Source: Polyangiaceae bacterium (lineage in GTDB: Bacteria; Myxococcota_A; Polyangia; Polyangiales; Polyangiaceae). Taken from it: a DNA stretch of 64,000 nt. The notes under the pieces are model-generated. The model was given only the letters and a program-made list of their open reading frames with translations, did not search any database and was not told where the DNA came from. The position numbers and the translations under genes are program-made. The stretch lies in contig JAWKRG010000015.1 of assembly GCA_041389725.1 (NCBI GenBank), positions 165,636-229,635 of the forward strand, written 5' to 3'. Shown in pieces: positions 36,401 through 44,186 of the stretch. Position 1 is the stretch's first letter. Every line of letters begins with the position of its first letter.

Positions 36401-39039
36401 CGGGGCAGACGGGACTCGATCTGCGCCCAGTCGTGACGCTCGCCCTCGACACCGACGACCGGGCACTCCTGCACCAGGTTCACGAGATCAGCGACTGGGT
36501 GCTGACCCTCGACCGGAACATGGGCATCGAGTTCTTCGACCATGGCGGTAAGCCGGGTCGGCCCGACTATCTCATCGACCACTCGCCAGAATCGCTCGGC
36601 AACGCCGGCCACCGCCTCGTGATCACATCGCGGTCCGTAGCAGAGCTGGAAGCAATGCTGCGTCCGGTGCTCAAGGAGTACCGGCTGGACGCGGAAGGCC
36701 GGCATGCCGTCGCGCTTCTCGATCAGCTTCGTTCGCTCTCGGGAAGGTTGGCACTCAAGCTGATCTCATCCCCGACGCAGCGGGCAGAGGCCCTCGGGTT
36801 GGCTCTGTCTCGCATGTACCTGGAGCACCAGGGCGTGTTCGAGAACCAAATCGTCGTGCCCCTCGATGCTCACCTTGAGCTGTACCGCGCTATCCAGAAG
36901 CATGCCGAGGAGATCGGCGACGAGGTCAGCTTCAAGCGGACCGACCTCGCACTCTTCGACCTGAACGTGGCCGAGCGGATCATCACGTGCCGTTTGGTCG
37001 AGGTGAAGTGCTACAACCAGGTCGGCGATCTGGGAGCCTTCAACCAGCTCAAGTCCAGCATCGCCGAGCAAATCGCCCAGAGCGAGCAGGTACTGGCGTA
37101 CCACTTCGACCCCGCTCGCACGCCTATCGACCGTCCGGATCGTCTCGTGAAGAGCCGCGAGATGGTCACCTTGCTCGAGTTCTACCTCGAGCGCGCGCAG
37201 CGATATGGTGTCGTCTCCGAAGCCGCGGCCGAGGAAGCACGCTTCTTCCTGCGGACCATCGAGGACGGCTACCAGCTGTCCTTCACCCGCGCCGCCATCA
37301 TCTTCGACTTCGAGAAGCCGGGTACCGAGCCACCGGAGCTGGAAGGCGGCATCGAGTACCACCGCATCGGCGCGAACCTCATCCAACAACTCATCGAGGC
37401 CGCGCCACCCGAGACCGAATCGTCGATCGCCGAGAGCAGCGAGCCCGGTCCCGGCGCTCCACCGACGTCGGCTGGGATGGTTGCCATCAAGCGTCGTCGG
37501 GAACGGGCTCCATCCGTACCGACCCTGGACGAAGCGGCATTCCTCAGCCGCAAGCGTGACCGGTCCGTCTCGTGGGAAGAGCTTCGTGCGAAGCGGACCC
37601 TCGGCGAGGCAGAGAGCGAAGCGCCCCCGCCGAAGCCAGTCGACGAGCCGCCGCGCCCCGAGCCGCCGCGCGCTCCGGCAGCCCCTGCATCGGTCGAATC
37701 CTCCGCCGACAAGACGAGTGCGGCCAAGCTTGTCCCGTCGACAGAGGCGCCTGCCAAGGAGCAACCAGTGGAGCCAAGAGCAGACGCATCCGAGCCGGGC
37801 GCCCTGGAGGAAGTGGCGACCGGGCCGCGGTATGACGTCCTTCTCGGGGTGACGAGTCCCTCGCCGCAGTACGGAATCGTGGGCGAGATCGCGGGACGCA
37901 AGGTCGCGATCGACCTCAACCACACCCACACCATCAGCCTCTTCGGCGTACAGGGCGGCGGCAAGAGCTACACGCTCGGCACGGTTGCCGAGATGGCGTC
38001 CCTGCCCGTCGAGAATATCAACCTGCTTCCACGGCCGCTCGCCACTGTCATCTTCCACTACAGCCCGACCATGGACTACCGGCCCGAGTTCACCTCGATG
38101 GTCGAGCGCAACTCGGATGAGGCGCAGATCGGTGCGTTGCGTGAGACCTACGGTGCGGAGCCCAAGGCGCTGAACGACGTCATCCTGCTCGTCCCCGCTG
38201 ACAAGCTGGCGGAACGTCGCGAGGAGTACCCCGGCATCGAAGTCCACCCGCTGAAGTTCGCCGCTAGCGAGCTCCAGACGAGCCACTGGCGTTTCCTCAT
38301 GGGTGCCGTCGGCAACCAGGCGACGTACATCCGCCAACTGAACCGCGTGATGAAGTCGCTGCGCGACGACCTTACGCTTGCCGGCCTGCGCCAAGGCATC
38401 GATGGGGCGAGCCTGCCTGACCACTTGAAAGATATGGCGCGCATGCGCCTGGACCTCGCCGCCGAGTACATCGACGAAAACGTTCGCCTCAAGTCGCTGA
38501 TCCACCCGGGCCGGCTAATCATCGTCGACCTCCGCGACGAGTTTGTTGAGAAGGACGAGGCGCTGGGTCTGTTCGTCGTGCTCCTCCAGCTCTTCGCTGA
38601 CGCCAAGCTAGTCGGGGACGACGGGGGGGAGCAGCCGTTCAACAAGCTCGTCGTGTTCGACGAGGCCCACAAGTACATCGAGAGCCCGGACCTCGTCGCC
38701 GGCCTCGTCGAAGTGGTCCGCGAGATGCGGCACAAGGGCACCAGCATCATGGTGGCGAGTCAGGACCCACCGTCGGTACCCGTTTCGCTCATCGAGCTCT
38801 CGAGCCAGATCTTCCTCCACAAGTTCAACTCGCCGGCGTGGCTCAAGCACATCCAGAAGGCGAACGCCGCTCTCGGCGCGCTGACCCCGGAGAAGATGTC
38901 CCATCTGCGTCCCGGCGAAGCCTACGTGTGGTCCAGCAAGGCGACCGACGAGTCGTTCACCAAGGGAGCCGTGAAGGTGAAGCTGCGCCCCCGCGTGACC
39001 CAGCACGGCGGAGCGACCAAGACGGCGGTGGAGGAGTGA
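33478..39039 (+). CDS. mad8: MADS large ATP-binding protein MAD8 (HerA/DUF87-like)
   Basis: 1853 residues. The C-terminal third is a HerA/FtsK-type ATPase: FGVQGGGKSYTLG with Walker A around 1490-1497, Walker B LVVFDEAHKYIE near 1723-1734, and VASQDPPSVP as sensor region near 1758. Before it lies a nuclease-like segment, RTDLALFDL then RLVEVKCYNQ (Glu1175, Lys1177), the PD-(D/E)XK order. A long Pro/Glu/Ala-rich linker (about 1310-1450) separates the two. The N-terminal 1100 residues have no recognised domain. Such proteins translocate or remodel DNA, so this is the best candidate for the DNA-attacking engine of the system. The next gene starts 1 base after its stop. Confidence 0.85.
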   Translation: MTQGLRELQSYDIAAELEKVLVPSLADRLRNRDLGHCMRVSDLELDLMVRLCGRLRAEVPTANVVVLRNGHSAGIPDGLGVTSTKLVELRNPLADGTQRPPLMVFVPNDIRAAAEDSFGVATFEEVTVGDVYAQLADQLIRDLPAAIRGALVEGLRRLRESDSPWPFADSVSVVRFLLTGKVNGGDPEAYGGALYELGLVPDFELLQDPTKTPQRLARNRDCVAKLTWSPKSERGRVLDLGLTQRAFRNKFGSFVAEAGLEEPRAWTRRIVMDRSLWPLALNRWEFEDGGQEPDAIFVGDITTALPKVAEDEEDEKLSQLIGQQILPLGNGGLKKFSVGFRVDPHPGRVQGLAKFVLQVISKEHGPIGLVRSKTVWKTSSQQATASFNKLSKIDWEEGWHFVRVLPQTEDGDLIPLVDEAGSPLPWAPEDSDDAAVRPNESDLFYVLPNDEVDIEPAQRAVPRDTSLEHAALRLRFSALLDGRDPEPIQASAVQWAERKHRGRAVGTDMLEAKFPREGFVHVPVSRPLKLVEQKILGAPDGPLCWRIPISLGVAGTSTGEVAQWPDTPATKAFLAARARYFEIVRDGAKELVTQGVDFRGVQSAITEYASAYLNLVRELGRRTDAPNPLESQRAFSDLRKVLAVDSVFLAVTDHRGRRREATLVAPTHPLRALWLAAWAELGQSWLEAAKGAPKEFIVPTREALLRQLAPIGFPPVLPTEAGHILTAVDNLNPFWTLYAPSHEEDPRGLIGDVCSAFGLPEPAVGSTVIDGQYLASRVQRYLVQHPYVHTLTINAFNAGRATPLADMLLHLQKQEAFALLRYDIRLFVPDPESPGVGEGLNALLSPSGTVSAREADAFAVPSDSHLRPKLRVAVRGTADFRRDPEAHPAHLSLLFDVFPAEDVGASRATPREASAPVHGLVQDFQVDYQEDETAVAWRRQPRHGLATPLANAEALTDLLADLSSALSSATATVATGQTGLDLRPVVTLALDTDDRALLHQVHEISDWVLTLDRNMGIEFFDHGGKPGRPDYLIDHSPESLGNAGHRLVITSRSVAELEAMLRPVLKEYRLDAEGRHAVALLDQLRSLSGRLALKLISSPTQRAEALGLALSRMYLEHQGVFENQIVVPLDAHLELYRAIQKHAEEIGDEVSFKRTDLALFDLNVAERIITCRLVEVKCYNQVGDLGAFNQLKSSIAEQIAQSEQVLAYHFDPARTPIDRPDRLVKSREMVTLLEFYLERAQRYGVVSEAAAEEARFFLRTIEDGYQLSFTRAAIIFDFEKPGTEPPELEGGIEYHRIGANLIQQLIEAAPPETESSIAESSEPGPGAPPTSAGMVAIKRRRERAPSVPTLDEAAFLSRKRDRSVSWEELRAKRTLGEAESEAPPPKPVDEPPRPEPPRAPAAPASVESSADKTSAAKLVPSTEAPAKEQPVEPRADASEPGALEEVATGPRYDVLLGVTSPSPQYGIVGEIAGRKVAIDLNHTHTISLFGVQGGGKSYTLGTVAEMASLPVENINLLPRPLATVIFHYSPTMDYRPEFTSMVERNSDEAQIGALRETYGAEPKALNDVILLVPADKLAERREEYPGIEVHPLKFAASELQTSHWRFLMGAVGNQATYIRQLNRVMKSLRDDLTLAGLRQGIDGASLPDHLKDMARMRLDLAAEYIDENVRLKSLIHPGRLIIVDLRDEFVEKDEALGLFVVLLQLFADAKLVGDDGGEQPFNKLVVFDEAHKYIESPDLVAGLVEVVREMRHKGTSIMVASQDPPSVPVSLIELSSQIFLHKFNSPAWLKHIQKANAALGALTPEKMSHLRPGEAYVWSSKATDESFTKGAVKVKLRPRVTQHGGATKTAVEE

Positions 39040-39040
39040 G

Positions 39041-40522
39041 ATGGCCGAAACCAAGACACTCCGACAGGCTGCAGCAGACGTCCTTCGCGAACGAGGTCCG
39101 CTCCACTACCAAGCGCTCACGGAAGAGGTGCTGACGCGCGGGCTCGCGACCTCGTCATCGAAGACACCGGCCGCGTCGCTGAACGCGATGATTGCCGTCG
39201 ACATCAAGCGCAACGGCAACAAGAGCGAGTTCGTGCGGGTGCGACCGGGGGTCTTCGGTTTGCGAGCACTGCACGCCGCTGGAGCCAAGGCCGAGCCGCC
39301 GTCGCCGGACGCCGTTCCCAGGGAGGGCGAGGATGGCATCCCCGCCAAGGACGAGACGGAGCAGCGGGTCCGAACACCGCTGTTCCCGACCTATCGAGAG
39401 GTTCGGCATCTGCTGAAGGTCTGGCCGGGACGCCCGCGAAAGCAGATCACGGGGCTTCAGGCGACCCTCGGCGAACTGCGCGGGACGCCGCAGAACACCG
39501 TCGACTGGACCGACCCGGATGCGTGGATCCCGGAGCGGCTCTCGGGTGACGACCAAGACCTCGCGAGCGCCATCTGGACGAAGAGCGGGAAGACGGTCAA
39601 CCCGCGCCACACTTATGGGCACTGGCTGCTGAGCCAGAAGTACGAGCTCGTCGAGGACGGTCCCGACGGCAACCTCACCTTGACCGATCGTGGCCGCGAC
39701 TTCATCGAGCACGAAGGCGGCGAGGCCGAGGTCTTCCTCGACGAACAGGAAGGCCTCGCCAAGCTCCTCGCACTGGTCGCCGACAACAGTCCCACGCGGG
39801 CCGGCGGCATCCTTGAGGAGTGGACCGAATACCTGAATCGCGTGTCGTCCTTTGGCAGCCCCTCGACCTTTCGCGACACCCTGCGCCGGCGCCTCAACAA
39901 CCTCCTCGACCGTGGCCTCGTAGATCGCAAGAGCACCATGTACTCGGTGACCGACGCCGGGCTGGCCTACCTGCAGCGTGTTGGCACCGAGGAGGCCCTC
40001 GGCGGCGATGAGCAGCAGGAGCTCTGGACCCTGGCCAAGAAGCAGGAGGCATCCGTCCGGGAGAGCCTCCGCGAGCTGCTGTTCGACATGGACGCCTTCG
40101 CCTTCGAGCACCTGGTCAAGCGCCTGCTCGAGGAGATGGACTACCAGAACGTCCAGGTCACCACCCGCTCCGGCGACGGCGGCGTCGACGTGGTGGCCGA
40201 CATCGAGCTCGGCATCACGTCGGTGCGCGAAGTCGTCCAGGCCAAGCGTCATAGGCGAACGATCCAGCGCAAGGACCTCGACGCTCTCCGCGGCTCGCTC
40301 TACCGGTTCAACGCTGTCCGAGGAACCATCATCGCCACCTCGCGCTTCTCGAAAGGCACCGAGGAAGCCGCATTTGCCGGCGGCGCCGCCCCGATCACCC
40401 TCATCGACGGCGACAAGCTCATCGACCTGTTGATCGAGCACGGCATCGGAGTCCGTAAGCGTACCCTCGAGGTTCTGGCGGTCGACGCGGACGTGTTTGC
40501 CGACCTGGAGGGGGAGACTTGA
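39041..40522 (+). CDS. Mrr-type restriction endonuclease with HARE-HTH
   Basis: 493 residues. Residues 1-70 form a HARE-HTH domain (TLRQAAADVLRERGPLHYQA and FVRVRPGVFGLRAL). The middle contains two winged-helix-like repeats (DRGRDFIEHEGGEAE, VTDAGLAYLQRVG). The C-terminal 140 residues are a complete Mrr catalytic domain with FEHLVKRLLEEM, then GDGGVDVV (Asp383) and VVQAKR (Gln400, Lys402), that is the D-(x)n-QxK form typical of modified-base-dependent Mrr enzymes. The gene is 1 base behind mad8, so it is co-transcribed. It could be a ninth MADS component or a separate type IV system that cuts DNA with foreign methylation. Confidence 0.88.
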   Translation: MAETKTLRQAAADVLRERGPLHYQALTEEVLTRGLATSSSKTPAASLNAMIAVDIKRNGNKSEFVRVRPGVFGLRALHAAGAKAEPPSPDAVPREGEDGIPAKDETEQRVRTPLFPTYREVRHLLKVWPGRPRKQITGLQATLGELRGTPQNTVDWTDPDAWIPERLSGDDQDLASAIWTKSGKTVNPRHTYGHWLLSQKYELVEDGPDGNLTLTDRGRDFIEHEGGEAEVFLDEQEGLAKLLALVADNSPTRAGGILEEWTEYLNRVSSFGSPSTFRDTLRRRLNNLLDRGLVDRKSTMYSVTDAGLAYLQRVGTEEALGGDEQQELWTLAKKQEASVRESLRELLFDMDAFAFEHLVKRLLEEMDYQNVQVTTRSGDGGVDVVADIELGITSVREVVQAKRHRRTIQRKDLDALRGSLYRFNAVRGTIIATSRFSKGTEEAAFAGGAAPITLIDGDKLIDLLIEHGIGVRKRTLEVLAVDADVFADLEGET

Positions 40523-40547
40523 GCACATGCCAGCGGAGGGACGAGTA

Positions 40548-41447
40548 GTGGCGCGGAACTGGGAAGACAGCTTCCGCTTCTGGGCTCGACCGCCTTCGCA
40601 GTCCGAGCAGGACCGCTGCGACAACGCCGTCTCTGTGGTGCGCAACGCGATTCGTTCGTATGTGGCGTTCGCGACCCGCGACATCGACGTTTTCGCCCAG
40701 GGGTCGTATCGGAACGGAACCAATGTCCGCGCCGATAGCGACGTCGACGTTTGCGTCCGCTGCAACGACCTCTGCTTCTCGGACCGCGCCGACGGTATCT
40801 CCCAGGCCGACACCGGCCTTGTCGACGCGACGTACACCTACAAGGAGTTCAAAGACGACGTAGGCCAAGCTCTGCGTTCGTACCTGGGCGCGGCCGCAGT
40901 CTCGCGCGGCAACAAGGCTTTCGACCTGCACGCCAACAGCTATCGCGTCGACGCCGACGTTGTTCCCACGTTCGAGCATCGACGCTACTCGCGAGGCTCG
41001 GACGGGGGCGTGCGCTACATCTCGGGAACGGAACTCCGGCCCGACAACGGCGGTCGCATCATCAACTGGCCAGAGCAGAACTACAGGAACGGCGTCGACA
41101 AGAATCAGCTGACAACCGAGCGGTTCAAGAAGGTGGTCCGCATCCTCAAGCACGTCAAGAACGAGATGGAGGAGAACGGCGATGCGTCCGCCGGGAGGGT
41201 TCCGTCGTACCTGGTGGAATGCCTTGTTTGGAATGTACCGAATGGAAGCTTCGGCAGCTCCTCGTACACCGCCGACCTGCGCGCCGCGCTGCTGCACCTT
41301 TACTCGTCGACGAAGACGGACTCGACCTGTTCCGAGTGGGGAGAGGTCAACGAACTCAAGTACCTCTTCAGGGCGTCACAGCCCTGGACACGCGGAGACG
41401 CTCACGCCTTCGTCGTCGCGGCGTGGGGTTACTGCGAGCTGGAGTAG
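40548..41447 (+). CDS. CBASS CD-NTase (cyclic oligonucleotide synthase)
   Basis: 299 residues from GTG 40548, which has GGAGGG at a good distance; an ATG at 40527 would add 7 residues. A complete CD-NTase active site is visible: G52-S53 in QGSYRNGTNVRADSDVDV with metal ligands Asp65 and Asp67, and the third acid in RVDADVVPTF (Asp135 or Asp137). The N-terminus WEDSFRFWARPPS with the RCDNA element is typical of CBASS SMODS nucleotidyltransferases. On infection it should make a cyclic di- or oligonucleotide that activates the effector encoded next, 3 bases downstream. The product and clade cannot be read from the sequence. No Cap2/Cap3 ubiquitin-like or HORMA/TRIP13 genes are present. Confidence 0.88.
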   Translation: MARNWEDSFRFWARPPSQSEQDRCDNAVSVVRNAIRSYVAFATRDIDVFAQGSYRNGTNVRADSDVDVCVRCNDLCFSDRADGISQADTGLVDATYTYKEFKDDVGQALRSYLGAAAVSRGNKAFDLHANSYRVDADVVPTFEHRRYSRGSDGGVRYISGTELRPDNGGRIINWPEQNYRNGVDKNQLTTERFKKVVRILKHVKNEMEENGDASAGRVPSYLVECLVWNVPNGSFGSSSYTADLRAALLHLYSSTKTDSTCSEWGEVNELKYLFRASQPWTRGDAHAFVVAAWGYCELE

Positions 41448-41450
41448 CCA

Positions 41451-42095
41451 ATGATCTCGAGGCTTCATCTTTCAGTCATCATCGGTATAGCCGTCGCGCT
41501 GTGGGCCGCGATGCTCGTGCTCGAAGGGGTGTCCGTTAGCGCCGCGTGGATACGCCCATTCTCGCTCGTGATTGGCGCGCTCTTGTTGCTCCTGCTGGCC
41601 TTTGACCTCTGGTTGTGGCGCCTCCGCTTTCTTCACGGGTGGTTCGTGAAGCGACCGCTGCTGCGCGGGACGTGGAGGACTCGGCTGCGCTCGGAATGGA
41701 AAGACCCCGAGACCGGAGAGGTCCCCGAGGCCATCGATGCCTTCCTGGTAGCCCGGCAGTCCTTTTCGCGGCTAAGCCTCCGATTGCTGACCAAGGAGTC
41801 CTCGTCCGAGGTTCTCGGCACCGATATTGTTGAAGCGCCGGACGGCACGTATCGCGTCTACGCCATCTACCGCAATGAGCCGAAGCTCCAGGTTCGCGAC
41901 CGCAGTCCGATTCACTACGGGGGACTGTTGCTTGAGGTTGAGGGCGACCCAGTTGCTCGTCTGAAAGGTCACTACTGGACCGACCGGAACAGTCGAGGGG
42001 AGCTTGAGACATCGGGCCATCGGAAAACGATCTGCTCGAGCTTCGACGAAGCCGTCCGGACCTTCGACGGCGGTGCCGAAGCCGGCAAGAGGTGA
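41451..42095 (+). CDS. cap15: Two-TM beta-barrel CBASS effector (Cap15/S-2TMbeta-like)
   Basis: 214 residues. Two transmembrane helices at about 6-28 (LSVIIGIAVALWAAMLVLEG) and 35-57 (FSLVIGALLLLLLAFDLWLW) precede a beta-rich domain containing RGTWRTRLRSEW near 72-83, GTYRVYAIYRNEPK near 131-144, and a closing GLLLEVEGD then LKGHYWTDRNSRGEL. The order, the RGTW start of the barrel and the GxYWT(D/N)R-G end match the SMODS-associating 2TM, beta-strand-rich effectors (Cap15). Those bind the cyclic nucleotide in the barrel and oligomerise to break the inner membrane. Tight 3-base spacing on both sides shows one operon with the CD-NTase and the DAC-like gene. Confidence 0.82.
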   Translation: MISRLHLSVIIGIAVALWAAMLVLEGVSVSAAWIRPFSLVIGALLLLLLAFDLWLWRLRFLHGWFVKRPLLRGTWRTRLRSEWKDPETGEVPEAIDAFLVARQSFSRLSLRLLTKESSSEVLGTDIVEAPDGTYRVYAIYRNEPKLQVRDRSPIHYGGLLLEVEGDPVARLKGHYWTDRNSRGELETSGHRKTICSSFDEAVRTFDGGAEAGKR

Positions 42096-42098
42096 AAA

Positions 42099-43862
42099 AT
42101 GGCCGGGCGCACGATCACGCTCTTCATGTGGGGGTACCAGCCGCACTACAGGATCGACGTTGAGCTTCGGATGAACAACGTGCTCAAGGAACTTGGTGTC
42201 GCGGCAGGCGGCGCTGAGTGCCTTCTTGTCGGCGCTCGCATTCCGGACCGGACGAACCCGAACGATGTGTGCGTCGAGCCTGAGGACGGAAAGTGGCCGA
42301 TCCAGCTTTTCTCGGGTCTGCTCGACGCGATCGAGGAGCAGGTCGCGAATCATCCGTCGCAGAACATGTATTACGGCGACGAGCCGAGCATGCGGGACAA
42401 GCCGGAGAACATTCGCCGTGACTCCGTGCGGCGGGCAGTTGAGGCGGCACTAGCTGCCTACGATCGCGAGAACCGAGTGCGGTCGTTCGCGGGCGGGCCG
42501 GCACCAGTGGGGGACTACTATGTCGTGCCGGTGCTTCAGGTTCCGACGGAGCTCTTCGAACGCTTTCGTCCGCTGCGGGAGCCTGTGTCAGACGGTCGCT
42601 TCACGGGATCCCCAAGCCTCATTCAGGCCGCTGTCGCGCAGGTCCTGAGCGAGGCTCATGACGAGTTGCTGCGGCCGGAACCCGGGCGCTTCCTACGAGG
42701 GCGTTCTCGATCGCCTGAGGAGATCGTGCGCCTGGCGGCAGCGTCGTTCATGTACAGCCCGGGGTTGGCCATCGGAGATCGCAATTACGGCAGTCCCAAT
42801 CTGTTCGAGCGGTTCAATCTGATCTCTTCCCTGATGTACGAAGGGACGGAGGGCACGGGTCGCATGCTGCTGGCGAAGCCGGACGGGGGATCCGTGGACA
42901 TGTTGCTCGAACTCGCAGAGCCCGTCCCCTTTCGAGAGCCACGCTGGTCGCGCAAGGTGCTTCAGATGGCATCGTCGGAGACGGCGCTCATCGCGGACTG
43001 CGAGAAGGTCCTTGGACTCGGGACCATCGCGGAGGGCATCGACCCCTGGGCCACTCAGGACGTCTTCGAAATCGAGTTTCTCGACCACTACCACTGGCGC
43101 CTGTCGTGCGGTGACGAGGTTCTGCTCGTCAGTCGCTATGGATCTCCGTCTCTTCCCCAAGAGCCGTTTCCGCGTGACGTGCTCAAGGACACATACCAAA
43201 GGCTCTTCCCATCAGCGGGGGAGCAAGCCGTGGCGGACTTCCTCGCGGTGTTCGAGACTGCTGTGGGCCAGAGGCACGGCAGCATGGTCGTCGTTGCCGA
43301 GGACGCTGCGGCCGAAGCCGAGCGTCTCGGTGGTCAGGGCACAAAGGTAGAACCCACGAAGCTAACGCCCGAGCTCTACGAGCGCGTCAGTGGAATCGAT
43401 GGGACGATCATCGTCGATCCCCAGTGCACCTGCCACGCCATCGGCGTGATCTTGGACGGCCCGGCACGTCCGGAGTGCACGCCATCTCGAGGCTCACGAT
43501 ACAATTCCGGGGTACGCTACGTTGGGTCGACCGAGACGCCTCGGCTTGCAGTCGTGGTGTCGGATGACCGTACCGTCGACGTCATACCTGTGCTGCGACC
43601 GCGCATTCCGCGCGACGCCATTGCTGCGGCAGTAGAAGCACTGGAAGCTGCCACGCTCGACGACTACCACAAGCCGCGCGGCTGGCTGGATGAGCATCGG
43701 TTCTACTTGGACGCCGACCAATGCAGTCGGGTGAACGCCGCGCTCGACCGCATCGAGAATCTGCCGAAGGACGTCGGGCGGATCGTCATCATCACCGAGC
43801 GCTTTCAGCCGCATCCCGCGATGAACGACACCTACTACGTCGACGCTCCGGCTGGAGATTGA
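42099..43862 (+). CDS. DisA_N/diadenylate-cyclase-like protein linked to CBASS
   Basis: 587 residues. The N-terminal 370 residues have no recognised family; they start with ITLFMWGYQPHYRIDVE and appear to be a mixed alpha/beta sensor or regulatory region. Residues about 385-500 follow the diadenylate cyclase (DAC/DisA_N) pattern: HGSMVVVAED, then LYERVSGIDGTIIVD (Asp at about 434, DGT for DGA), AIGVILDG, SRGSRYNSG around 462-470 (where DACs have GTRHRAA), and LAVVVSDDRTVDVIP. The changed RHR position means activity could differ from c-di-AMP synthesis or be lost. It starts 3 bases after the 2TM effector, so it is part of the same unit. Possible roles are a second cyclase, a nucleotide-binding regulator or a decoy maker. 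Confidence 0.7.
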   Translation: MAGRTITLFMWGYQPHYRIDVELRMNNVLKELGVAAGGAECLLVGARIPDRTNPNDVCVEPEDGKWPIQLFSGLLDAIEEQVANHPSQNMYYGDEPSMRDKPENIRRDSVRRAVEAALAAYDRENRVRSFAGGPAPVGDYYVVPVLQVPTELFERFRPLREPVSDGRFTGSPSLIQAAVAQVLSEAHDELLRPEPGRFLRGRSRSPEEIVRLAAASFMYSPGLAIGDRNYGSPNLFERFNLISSLMYEGTEGTGRMLLAKPDGGSVDMLLELAEPVPFREPRWSRKVLQMASSETALIADCEKVLGLGTIAEGIDPWATQDVFEIEFLDHYHWRLSCGDEVLLVSRYGSPSLPQEPFPRDVLKDTYQRLFPSAGEQAVADFLAVFETAVGQRHGSMVVVAEDAAAEAERLGGQGTKVEPTKLTPELYERVSGIDGTIIVDPQCTCHAIGVILDGPARPECTPSRGSRYNSGVRYVGSTETPRLAVVVSDDRTVDVIPVLRPRIPRDAIAAAVEALEAATLDDYHKPRGWLDEHRFYLDADQCSRVNAALDRIENLPKDVGRIVIITERFQPHPAMNDTYYVDAPAGD

Positions 43863-44186
43863 ACCACGCGTCGGTCACAGGCTGGTGTAGCGCTCGCCAG
43901 TCCCGCGCACGCATCCAGGTGGCCTTCGACGGGAACGGCACCGGTGCTGCGCGGCCACGCCGCGGTTCTAGAGCGCGCGACGCGCGTGGAAGCGCGCGCC
44001 AGTCATCTGGCAACAGTGGCATCCCATGCTGGCTTGCCGCTAAGATACTGCATGTCCGACGCCGGGAAATGGATCGTCAAGATGTCTGAGCGGCCTCGCG
44101 CTACTGCCAAGCCAACCGCATTCGTCGTCGATCCGACGGGTAACACGCTTGCCATGAATGGCGCCGTCGGCCTCCGGTCATTCAGA

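Noticed and set aside
36766..38505. 579-codon antisense frame opposite mad8
   Set aside because: Same reason: GC-driven open frame on the reverse strand of a confident gene.
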